Of a stretch of 64,000 nt of DNA, positions 6,981-14,204 are shown in pieces. This stretch comes from RH-AL1 sp964244495 (lineage in GTDB: Bacteria > Pseudomonadota > Alphaproteobacteria > Rhizobiales > Beijerinckiaceae). The stretch is taken from the NCBI GenBank assembly GCA_964244495.1, contig CAXTIU010000014.1, positions 16,372 to 80,371 of the forward strand. The letters run 5' to 3'. Both the position numbers and the translations under genes were made by a program. The notes beneath the pieces were generated by a model. That model ran no database searches. It had not been told where the DNA came from and worked only from the letters and a program-made list of their open reading frames with translations. Position 1 is the stretch's first letter, and each line of letters begins with the position of its first letter.

Positions 6981-8087
6981 TCAGCCCGCCGCCAGCGCGG
7001 CGACCACGGCGTCGCCCATGGCCGCGGTCGACACGGGCGTCTGCCCCGCGGCGGCGATGTCGGCGGTGCGCAGCCCCTTCGCCAGCACGGCGGCGATCGC
7101 CGCCTCGACGCGGTCGGCGAGGTCGCCGCGCTCGAAGGTGGAGCGCAGCGCCATCGCCAGCGAGCCGATCATCGCGAGCGGGTTGGCGAGGCCACGGCCG
7201 GCGATGTCGGGGGCGGAGCCGTGCACCGGCTCGTAGAGCGACTTGCGCCGTCCGGTCCGCGCGTCGACGTCGCCGAGCGAGGCGGAGGGCAGCATGCCGA
7301 TGGAGCCGGTGAGCATGGCGGCCACGTCGGACAGCATGTCGCCGAACAGGTTGTCGGTGACGATCACGTCGAAATGCTTGGGGTCGCGCACGAGCTGCAT
7401 GCCGAGCGAGTCGGCGAGCTGGTGCTCCAGCGCGACGTCGGGATAGTCGCGCGCGCCCATGGCCGTGATGATCTCCCGCCACAGCACGCCGGACTTCATG
7501 ACGTTGCGCTTCTCCGAGGAGCACAGCCGGCCGCCACGTTGACGGGCAAGCTCGAAGGCGACGCGGCCGATCCGCTTGATCTCGTAGGTGTCGTAGACCT
7601 GGGTGTCGATCGCCCTCTTCTGGCCGTTGCCGAGGTCGCGGATCTCCTTGGGCTCGCCGAAGTACACGCCGCCGGTCAGCTCGCGCACGATCACGATGTC
7701 GAGCCCGTCGACGATCTCCCGCTTCAAGGAAGAGGCGTCGGCGAGCGCGGGGTAGCAGATGGCCGGGCGCAGGTTGGCGTAGAGACCCATGTCCTTGCGC
7801 AGGCGCAGCAAGCCCGCCTCCGGGCGCACCTCGTAGGGCACGGCGTCCCACTTGGGTCCGCCGACCGCGCCGAGCAGCACCGCGTCGGCGGCCTGCGCGC
7901 GGGCCACGTCCGCGTCCGACACCGGCACACCGTGGGCGTCGATGGCACAACCGCCGACGAGGCCGCGCGTCACGGCGAACCGGGCCGAACCCTCTTCTTC
8001 GAGGACGCCGAGCACCTTCTCGACCTCGGCCATGACCTCGGGGCCGATCCCGTCGCCGGGCAGGAGGAAGAGGGCGTAGGGGGTCAT
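6981..8087 (-). CDS. leuB: 3-isopropylmalate dehydrogenase
   Basis: Catalyses NAD-dependent oxidation and decarboxylation of 3-isopropylmalate in leucine synthesis, in the cytoplasm. At 368 residues it has normal length. It starts YALFLLPGDGIGPEVMAEVE and has GAVGGPKWD, the substrate-binding RKDMGLYANLRP, ELTGGVYFGEP, the metal-binding VTDNLFGDMLSDVAAML and the cofactor segment YEPVHGSAPDIAGRG. All hallmarks are intact. leuCD or asd are not next to it. Confidence 0.97.
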   Translation of the reverse strand: MTPYALFLLPGDGIGPEVMAEVEKVLGVLEEEGSARFAVTRGLVGGCAIDAHGVPVSDADVARAQAADAVLLGAVGGPKWDAVPYEVRPEAGLLRLRKDMGLYANLRPAICYPALADASSLKREIVDGLDIVIVRELTGGVYFGEPKEIRDLGNGQKRAIDTQVYDTYEIKRIGRVAFELARQRGGRLCSSEKRNVMKSGVLWREIITAMGARDYPDVALEHQLADSLGMQLVRDPKHFDVIVTDNLFGDMLSDVAAMLTGSIGMLPSASLGDVDARTGRRKSLYEPVHGSAPDIAGRGLANPLAMIGSLAMALRSTFERGDLADRVEAAIAAVLAKGLRTADIAAAGQTPVSTAAMGDAVVAALAAG

Positions 8088-8463
8088 GGATCGGCCTCGC
8101 TGGCGTGCCGGGTCTCTAGAAGCATGGCCGGACGGCCATGGCTAGACGCCTGGTGCCACCGACGTGGTCGGGCGCCGATATCACGACGGTTATTCTTCGG
8201 ACACGCACATTCTCGCGTCAGATGCGTCAGATGCGTCAGATGCGTCAGATGCGTCAGGCGCCAAGATGGAGGATTAAGGTAAATGTACCTTAGACCGCGC
8301 GGCCTGCGAGATCAACGGCCCCGCGCGCGTGGCGAGTGACGCGGTCGGGCCGTCCCACGCGCTGACGACGCCCGATCATCAGCCCCTGGAAACCGCGACG
8401 GTGATCCGAGGCCACCTCGCGAAGTCTGGGCGAAGTCCGGAACGTCGCGGTTCGTGCGCCGGC
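8088..8463. other. Intergenic region upstream of leuB
   Basis: No gene is supported in these 376 bases. They hold the leuB promoter region and the 9-bp tandem repeat at 8215-8266. No attenuator-type leader peptide rich in Leu codons was found close to leuB. Confidence 0.4.
8215..8266. repeat. 9-bp tandem repeat, 5.8 copies
   Basis: Five exact copies of GCGTCAGAT plus seven bases of a sixth follow one another. They lie about 130 bases upstream of leuB and outside any supported gene. A slippage-prone microsatellite of this kind could vary between strains; no function is evident. Confidence 0.9.
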
Positions 8464-8660
8464 TCACCGCCGGCCTTTGGCGATCGCCGTCGCGCGGGGC
8501 ATGCGTCGGCGCGCGAGCATCGCCACGGCGCCGACCAAGGGACACGGCGCGAGCATGGTGAAGCACCAGCGCCAACCAACGTGCGCCGCCGCGACCGGGA
8601 CCGAGCGGATCGAGACGATCGTCGGGGCGAGGCCGACGACGGCCCGTAGGGTCAGGGCGG
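8464..8660 (-). pseudogene. C-terminal fragment of an MFS-type transporter
   Basis: The minus strand ends with RAVVGLAPTIVSIRSVPVAA, AHVGWRWCFTMLAPCPLVGA and VAMLARRRM. This looks like the last two transmembrane helices of a major facilitator permease (…GLAPT…GWRWAFxMLAxGP…). Nothing upstream in this frame continues the protein; the frame beyond is low-complexity arginine-rich noise. It is probably the tail of a deleted gene; the family call rests on this short motif only. Confidence 0.4.
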
Positions 8661-8860
8661 CGTCGGACCGCGTCCATGGCGCGGTCCGACGCCGTAGACC
8701 CGTTCGGCGGGTGTGGGAAGCCGGTGGGGCGGAGGCGGAGATCGGCGGCGCCGGTCGATCGCGGCCGACGCGCTTATCCCCTCGTCGCATCCTGACGGCG
8801 GCGCCCGCGCCCCCTACATAGCGGAGGCCGCGGCCAGGGGGTTCGCGTCGCGGGGCTTCC

Positions 8861-10348
8861 TTGCCATTCTTCTCCGATCTCCTTTTCGAGGCCCAAGCCA
8901 TCGCGCAGACGCTCGCGGGGAGCGTGGGGACCCCCGTGGTGCGGCTCGGCGTCACCGGCCTGTCGCGCGCCGGCAAGACGGTGTTCATCACCGCGCTGAT
9001 CCAGCACCTGACCGAGCCGGGCAAGCCGGGCGGGCGCGGCGCGTTGCCGGTGTTCCGGGTGATGGCCGAGGGCCGCCTGACCAGGGGCCGTCTGGAGCCG
9101 CAGCCCGACGACGCGGTGCCGCGCTTCGCCTACGAGGACCACCGCGCCTCGCTGCGCGGCGGCGACGAAGGCGCGACGCGGCACTGGCCGGAGTCGACGC
9201 GGCGGGTGTCGGAGGTGCGCATCAAGCTGGAGTTCGAGCGGGCCGGCGGCCTGCGCGCCGGGCCGGCCGCGCTGATCCTCGACATCGTCGACTATCCCGG
9301 CGAGTGGCTGCTCGACCTGCCGCTGTTGGTCAAGAGCTACGCGGAATGGTCGGCGGAGACGCTTGAAGCGAGCGCCTCGGCCGTTCGCGCGGCGCTCGCC
9401 GCGGACTGGCGCGGTTTCACCCAGACGCTCGACGCCGGCGCGACGGCGGACGAAGGCGCGGCGCGGCGGGCGGCGGAGCTGTTCACCGCCTACCTCCAGT
9501 CCTGCCGGGTCGACGCCTACGCGCTCTCGACCCTGCCGCCCGGCCGCTTCCTGATGCCGGGCGACCTCGAAGGCTCGCCGGCACTGACCTTCGCGCCGCT
9601 GATCCTCGACGCGGCGCGCTCCTACGGCGGCGGGTCCCTCGCGGGGATGATGGAGCGACGCTACGAGGCCTACAAGGCGCACGTGGTCCGCCCGTTCTTC
9701 CGCGAGCACTTCGCCCGGCTCGACCGACAGATCGTGCTCGTCGACACGCTCGCCGCGCTGAACGCCGGGCCGGCGGCCGTGCGCGACCTGGAGGCGGCGT
9801 TGGCCGACATCCTCCTGGCCTTCCGCGCGGGACGGAACTCGATGCTTGCGGCGATCTTCAGGCCGCGCGTGGAGCGCATCCTGTTCGCCGCCACCAAGGC
9901 CGATCACCTCAACCACGTGGGCCACGACCGGTTGGAAGCCATCCTGCGCACGATCGTCGGGCGCGCCATCGCGCGGGCGGACGACGCCGGCGCCGAGATC
10001 GACGTCATCGCGCTGGCCGGCGTGCGCGCCACCCGCGAGGCGCGCATCGGCAAGGGCGATGACGCGCTCGACGCCGTGGTCGGCGTCCCGGCGAAGGGCG
10101 AGGTGATCGACGGCGAGACCTTCGACGGCGTCGCGGAGGCGGCGATCTTCCCCGGCGACCTGCCGAGCGACCCGAAGTCCGTGCTGCGCGGCGCCGGCAT
10201 CCACGCCTCGGCGGACGAGGCCGACATCCGCTTCGTGCGCTTCCGGCCGCCGCTCCCGGCGCTCGACGACGATGGGCGGGCGCTGCCGCTGCCCCATATC
10301 CGCCTCGACCGGGCGCTTCAGTTCCTGCTGGGGGATCGACTGGCATGA
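8861..10348 (+). CDS. YcjX-family GTP-binding protein (DUF463)
   Basis: 495 residues, the usual family size. It starts with TTG 8861 (MPFFSDLLFEAQAIAQTLAG). The P-loop is GLSRAGKTVF (residues 33-42). Further blocks are DIVDYPGEWLLDLPLL (G3-like), SCRVDAYALSTLPPGRFLMP, VVRPFFREHFARLDRQIVLV and LFAATKADHLN (NKxD-like). YcjX proteins are stress-inducible P-loop GTPases paired with the membrane protein YcjF. The downstream gene overlaps by ATGA (10345-10348), so both are translated together. Their cellular role is not established. Confidence 0.92.
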   Translation: MPFFSDLLFEAQAIAQTLAGSVGTPVVRLGVTGLSRAGKTVFITALIQHLTEPGKPGGRGALPVFRVMAEGRLTRGRLEPQPDDAVPRFAYEDHRASLRGGDEGATRHWPESTRRVSEVRIKLEFERAGGLRAGPAALILDIVDYPGEWLLDLPLLVKSYAEWSAETLEASASAVRAALAADWRGFTQTLDAGATADEGAARRAAELFTAYLQSCRVDAYALSTLPPGRFLMPGDLEGSPALTFAPLILDAARSYGGGSLAGMMERRYEAYKAHVVRPFFREHFARLDRQIVLVDTLAALNAGPAAVRDLEAALADILLAFRAGRNSMLAAIFRPRVERILFAATKADHLNHVGHDRLEAILRTIVGRAIARADDAGAEIDVIALAGVRATREARIGKGDDALDAVVGVPAKGEVIDGETFDGVAEAAIFPGDLPSDPKSVLRGAGIHASADEADIRFVRFRPPLPALDDDGRALPLPHIRLDRALQFLLGDRLA

Positions 10349-11430
10349 GTGGGGATCAGACCGATGTACGGCGACGGCCGCGCGCCGTTCGCCTGGAGCC
10401 GCCGCCGGTCCAGGCCGATGCCTCCCTTCGCGCCGACGCCGCCCCCGCGCCGTTCGTCGAGATCATGCCGGACCCCTTCGCGCTGGAGGGCCTGGAGCTC
10501 GAACCCGACGAGCGGGCGGTGGAGGTGGCGCAGCGGCGCGGCATCGCCCGGCGCTCGCTCCTGTCCTGGGCCGGGCTGTTCTGGTCGGCGCTGGGCGGCC
10601 TCGTCTCGCTCAGCGTCGGCCTGTGGCTGACCCGCCTCGTCGACGACCTGTTCGCCCGCTCGGCGACCTTCGGCACCCTCGCCCTGGCGCTCGCCGCGCT
10701 CGCCGTGCTGGCGCTGGGCGTGCTGGCGGCCCGCGAGGTTCTGGCGATCGGCCGGCAGCGGCACATCGCCAAGCTGCATGCCGCCTTCGCCCACGCGCGC
10801 GCCGCCGACGACCGGGCCGTGGCCCGGCGGCTCGTCGCCGACCTCGCCGCGCTCTACGCGCACCGGCCGGAGACCGCGCGGGCGCGTCGCGACGTGCTGG
10901 CGCTGCGCGGCGAGATCGTGGACGGGCGCGACCTCGTCGACATCGCCGAGCGCACCCTGTTGACGCCGCTCGACGAGCGCGCCCAGGCGGCGATCGCCGG
11001 CGCCGCCAAGCGGGTGTCGGTGGTCACCACCATGGCGCCGCGCGCGATCGTCGATGTCGCCTTCGTCCTCCTGCAGGCGGTGCGCCTGATCCGTCGGGTG
11101 TCCGAGATCTACGGCGGCCGGCCGGGCCTGCTCGGCTTCCTCAAGCTGGCGCGCTCGGTCGGCGCGCACCTCGCGATCACCGGCGGCATGGCGGCCGGCG
11201 ACAGCCTGTTGCAGCAGGTGGTCGGCCACGGCATCGCGGCGAAGGTGTCGGCGCGGCTCGGCGAGGGCGTGCTCAACGGCTTGCTCACCGCCCGCATCGG
11301 CGTCTCGGCGATGGCGGTGTGCCGGCCGATGCCCTTCGCCGCGCGGCCGACGCCCAACCTGCGCAAGGTGGTGCCGTTCCTGTTCCGCTCGGAGAAGGGC
11401 GAGGCCGTCGAGACGGGGCCGACCGCCTGA
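10345..11430 (+). CDS. YcjF-type membrane protein (DUF697/TIGR01620)
   Basis: 361 residues. A charged N-terminal region (about 70 residues) is followed by two transmembrane helices: SWAGLFWSALGGLVSLSVGL near residues 73-92 and LALALAALAVLALGVLAARE near 112-131. The DUF697 region follows, with AAKRVSVVTTMAPRAIVDVA, LLQAVRLIRRVSEIYGGRPG and LARSVGAHLAITGGMAAGDS. The C-terminus has the GEGVLNGLLTARIGVSAM and CRPMPF motifs. It overlaps ycjX by four bases. The pair is common in alphaproteobacteria; function unknown. Confidence 0.9.
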   Translation: MSGDQTDVRRRPRAVRLEPPPVQADASLRADAAPAPFVEIMPDPFALEGLELEPDERAVEVAQRRGIARRSLLSWAGLFWSALGGLVSLSVGLWLTRLVDDLFARSATFGTLALALAALAVLALGVLAAREVLAIGRQRHIAKLHAAFAHARAADDRAVARRLVADLAALYAHRPETARARRDVLALRGEIVDGRDLVDIAERTLLTPLDERAQAAIAGAAKRVSVVTTMAPRAIVDVAFVLLQAVRLIRRVSEIYGGRPGLLGFLKLARSVGAHLAITGGMAAGDSLLQQVVGHGIAAKVSARLGEGVLNGLLTARIGVSAMAVCRPMPFAARPTPNLRKVVPFLFRSEKGEAVETGPTA

Positions 11431-11432
11431 GG

Positions 11433-11783
11433 TCAGCCGATGCCGAGGCTTCTCGCCACGAGCGTCGGCTCGGCGTCGGCCACCGCGTCGATCAGGTCGT
11501 GGTAGGCGTCGAGCGCGGCGGTGCGCGCCGCGTCGACGACGAGGCTGACGCCATGGCGGTGAACGCCGACGCGCTGGATAGCCTGCGCGAGGTCGTCGGC
11601 GCGGTCGAGGGCGCGGTCGCGCGCCGCCTCGATCGCCGGCGTCGGCACGACGTAGAACAGCGCGTTGCGCATCAGGGCGCGCGTCGTCCCGTGGAGGTGC
11701 CGGTGGTCGACGATGGAGGCGGTCTCGATGGGGACCAGGGCGGATCGCAGCTCGCCCGCGACCGATTTGCCGAACGGTGTCAT
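11433..11783 (-). CDS. Conserved-looking hypothetical protein
   Basis: 116 residues from ATG 11783 (behind GAGGGAGACG); the frame is open further but without a better start. The sequence is helical and soluble, with no signal or membrane segment: SVAGELRSALVPIETASIVD, then DRADDLAQAIQRVGVHRHG and LDAYHDLIDAVADAEPTLV. No family was recognised. It ends two bases from the ycjF stop in convergent orientation. Confidence 0.55.
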   Translation of the reverse strand: MTPFGKSVAGELRSALVPIETASIVDHRHLHGTTRALMRNALFYVVPTPAIEAARDRALDRADDLAQAIQRVGVHRHGVSLVVDAARTAALDAYHDLIDAVADAEPTLVARSLGIG

Positions 11784-11876
11784 GACAACGTCTCCCTCGG
11801 CCGACATCTTGGTGGAACATCTCGCCGGCCCGCGCGATGGGGCGATGCGACAGGCGACGACCGACAAGGGTGAACC

Positions 11877-12056
11877 ATGACGAAGAGAAGCGCGTCGATC
11901 AAGGAAACCGGCGAGGAGCTGAGCCCCGCCGAGTGGGAGCGCTTCGACGCCGCCGTGGCCGACGCCAAGGCGGAGCGCGAGCGGCCGGAACCGGCGGGCG
12001 AGGCGCCACCGGCCGAGGCGGGGAAGCGACGGGACGGGCGATCGGCCGGCACCTGA
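11877..12056 (+). CDS. Small hypothetical protein
   Basis: 59 residues from ATG 11877 with AAGGG eight bases upstream: MTKRSASIKETGEELSPAEW, then RFDAAVADAKAERERPEPA and a basic Gly/Arg tail. The first half looks like a genuine amphipathic helix and the rest is low-complexity. It sits between two convergent minus-strand genes on the opposite strand. A real short protein is plausible but not certain. Confidence 0.4.
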   Translation: MTKRSASIKETGEELSPAEWERFDAAVADAKAERERPEPAGEAPPAEAGKRRDGRSAGT

Positions 12057-12074
12057 ACGCCGTCCGGCGGCGCG

Positions 12075-13133
12075 TCAACCGACGCCGAGCTTCTTCTGCA
12101 GGCTCGACGACGACGTCGTGTACTGGAACGTCAGGCGCTGGTCCGGGTGGACGTAGCGGTGGATGCGGCGGGCGGCGAGCGCGCCCTCGTGGAAGCCCGA
12201 CAGGATGAGCTTCAGCTTGCCGGGATAGGTGTTGATGTCGCCGATGGCGAAGATACCGGGCGTGCTGGTCTCGAAGCGCTCGGTGTCGACGGCGACGAGG
12301 TTCTCGTCGAGGTTCAGGCCCCAGGCCGCGATCGGACCGAGCTTCATGGTCAGGCCAAAGAACGGCACCATCGTCTCGCAGGCCACGCGCGTCGTGCCGC
12401 CGGCGCCGGTCACGTCGATCGCGCTCAACACCCCGTCCGCGCCGTGCAGCGCGGTGACCTGGCCGATGGCGAGGTCCATCGCGCCCGCCGTCACCAGCGC
12501 GCGCATGGCGTTGACCGAGTGCGGCGCGCCGCGGAACTCGTCGCGGCGGTGGACCAGGGTCAGGCGCCGGACGATCGGCTGGAGGTTCAAGGTCCAGTCG
12601 AGCGCGGAATCGCCGCCGCCGACGATCACCACGTCGCGGTCGCGGAAGGCCTCCATCCGCCGCACGGCGTAACGCACGGAGGCGGCCTCGTAGGCCTCGA
12701 TGCCGGCGATCGGCGGTTTCTTCGGCTGGAACGAGCCGCCGCCGGCGGCGACCACGATCGCCTTGCAGGTGAACACCTTGCCCGAGCATGTTCGCATGCG
12801 GAACGCCGGCGCCTCCGGCGTGCCGAGGCTGTCGATCGCCTCGACCATCTCGTCGTGATGGAAGACCGGCTTGAACGGCGCGCTCTGCTCCATCAGCCTG
12901 TCGACCAGCTCCTGGCCGGTGACGGTGGGGTAGCCGGGAATGTCGTAGATCGGTTTCTGGGGATAAAGCTCGGAGCATTGGCCGCCAGGGCGCGGCAGGA
13001 TATCGACGAGGTGGCAGCTGACGTCGAGGAGCCCGAGCTCGAACACGGCGAAGATCCCGACCGGCCCCGCGCCGATGATCACGACATCGGTCTCGATCGC
13101 CTCGCCGGCGGGCTGGTCGATCCCATGGCTCAT
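12075..13133 (-). CDS. Ferredoxin--NADP+ reductase, thioredoxin-reductase-like type
   Basis: 352 residues. The FAD motif is VVIIGAGPVGIFAVFELG (residues 18-35), followed by the type-specific LPRPGGQCSELYPQKPIYDI and PGYPTVTGQELVDRL. The NADPH site is DRDVVIVGGGDSALDWTLNL, and the second FAD motif is TPGIFAIGDINTYPGKLKL. The CxxC redox pair of true thioredoxin reductase is absent, as expected for this ferredoxin-NADP reductase class. A [2Fe-2S] ferredoxin gene lies ten bases upstream on the same strand, so enzyme and electron partner are probably co-expressed. Confidence 0.92.
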   Translation of the reverse strand: MSHGIDQPAGEAIETDVVIIGAGPVGIFAVFELGLLDVSCHLVDILPRPGGQCSELYPQKPIYDIPGYPTVTGQELVDRLMEQSAPFKPVFHHDEMVEAIDSLGTPEAPAFRMRTCSGKVFTCKAIVVAAGGGSFQPKKPPIAGIEAYEAASVRYAVRRMEAFRDRDVVIVGGGDSALDWTLNLQPIVRRLTLVHRRDEFRGAPHSVNAMRALVTAGAMDLAIGQVTALHGADGVLSAIDVTGAGGTTRVACETMVPFFGLTMKLGPIAAWGLNLDENLVAVDTERFETSTPGIFAIGDINTYPGKLKLILSGFHEGALAARRIHRYVHPDQRLTFQYTTSSSSLQKKLGVG

Positions 13134-13143
13134 CGCCGCGTCC

Positions 13144-13464
13144 CTAGCCTTGCCGGTCGGGCGTGACGATCCGCAGTCCGTCGAGCGCCGGCGTCACCCT
13201 GATCTGGCAGGACAGCCGCGAGTTCGGCTTCACCTCGTAGGCGAAGTCGAGCATGTCCTCCTCCATGCCCGAAGGCTTGCCGACCACCGCCATGTAGGCT
13301 TCGTCGACGTAGACGTGGCAGGTCGCGCAGGCGCAGGCGCCGCCGCACTCGGCGACGATCTCCGGGATCTTGTGGCGGATGGCGGTCTCCATCACGGTCG
13401 AGCCCGCCTCGCCCTCCACCGTGCGCGAGCTGCCCTTGGAATCGGTGAAGGTGATGGACGGCAT
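13144..13464 (-). CDS. [2Fe-2S] ferredoxin, adrenodoxin-type
   Basis: 106 residues. Cluster ligands follow the vertebrate-type spacing: Cys40, Cys46, Cys49 (AECGGACACATCH) and Cys86 (SRLSCQI), with an additional Cys44. Other landmarks are PSITFTDSKGSSRTVEGEAG and GMEEDMLDFAYEVKPNSRLS. ATG 13464 starts directly at the beta-grasp fold; an in-frame upstream extension to 13560 is not protein-like. It probably passes electrons from the reductase at 12075-13133 to an oxygenase or biosynthetic enzyme outside the window. Confidence 0.93.
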   Translation of the reverse strand: MPSITFTDSKGSSRTVEGEAGSTVMETAIRHKIPEIVAECGGACACATCHVYVDEAYMAVVGKPSGMEEDMLDFAYEVKPNSRLSCQIRVTPALDGLRIVTPDRQG

Positions 13465-13648
13465 GGTCGTGATCCTCGCGAGGGCGCGGCGGTGCGCGGC
13501 GACGGCGGCGCCGGACGCCCCCGCTTTTAGAGAACGGGCGCCCTCGTGAACAGTCACCATCGCCGCCGGCCGTCACCGTGAACGCGAGCCACGAGCATGA
13601 GTCACGAGCACTGGCCGGAGCCATGGGCGGCGGCGTCGGCCGCCGGGG

Positions 13649-14119
13649 TCAAGCCGACCCGTTCCGGTCGTCGGCGACGATCGCGGCCTCGACGCGGGCG
13701 AAGGCGCGCGCCAGCGCGGGGAACAGCGCCGCCCGCCCATCGGGGGCGGCCGCCTCGTAGGCGGCGGCGGTGCCAGCCGCAGCCCAGGCCCCGATGCCCA
13801 GCGCGGACCCCTTCAGGAGATGGGCGGCGTCGGCCTGCTCGGGCGGGCCGAGGCCCGGCAGGGTCGGGACCACCCGCCGCGACTGCGCGACGAAGAGCCC
13901 CAGCACCTCGCGCCGAAGCTCCGGGTCACCGAAGGTCTGCACGGCGAGGAACGCCCCATCGAGCGCGGCAGCGCCATCCCCGATAAAGGCGGGGCGTAAG
14001 GGGTCCGCGACCCGGCTCGTCGGGTCGCCGCCCGCACCTGCGGGATCCCGCATGGTGAATGCTTCGTTAACGACGTTTGCCAAAGCAATCCGCCCGTTGG
14101 TTTCAATCGACGGTCGCAC
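13649..14119 (-). CDS. Hpt-domain phosphotransfer protein
   Basis: 156 residues from GTG 14119, or 134 from ATG 14053 (MRDPAGAGG); the start is uncertain. The Hpt core is FGDPELRREVLGLFVAQSRR followed by DAAHLLKGSALGIGAWAAAG, with His100 (GTG numbering) as the phospho-acceptor in the AHxLKG motif. No kinase or receiver domain is attached, so it needs a partner. It is divergent from the giant coiled-coil gene at 14205 with fewer than 160 bases between starts, so promoters are shared or adjacent. Confidence 0.88.
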   Translation of the reverse strand: MRPSIETNGRIALANVVNEAFTMRDPAGAGGDPTSRVADPLRPAFIGDGAAALDGAFLAVQTFGDPELRREVLGLFVAQSRRVVPTLPGLGPPEQADAAHLLKGSALGIGAWAAAGTAAAYEAAAPDGRAALFPALARAFARVEAAIVADDRNGSA

Positions 14120-14204
14120 CCTGTAGGATGCTGTTGGTTAATAGTGCGTTCCCGAGGTCGCGGCGAGCCGACGCGCGCGGGCCGGCAGGTGGATGGGATA
14201 GCGA

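Noticed and set aside
6967..7950. 327-codon minus-strand frame overlapping leuB
   Set aside because: It lies in a different frame from the complete LeuB and consists of Arg/Gly/Ala-rich shadow sequence.
8215..8266. CRISPR-like array
   Set aside because: The 9-bp units are directly contiguous without spacers, so this is a microsatellite.
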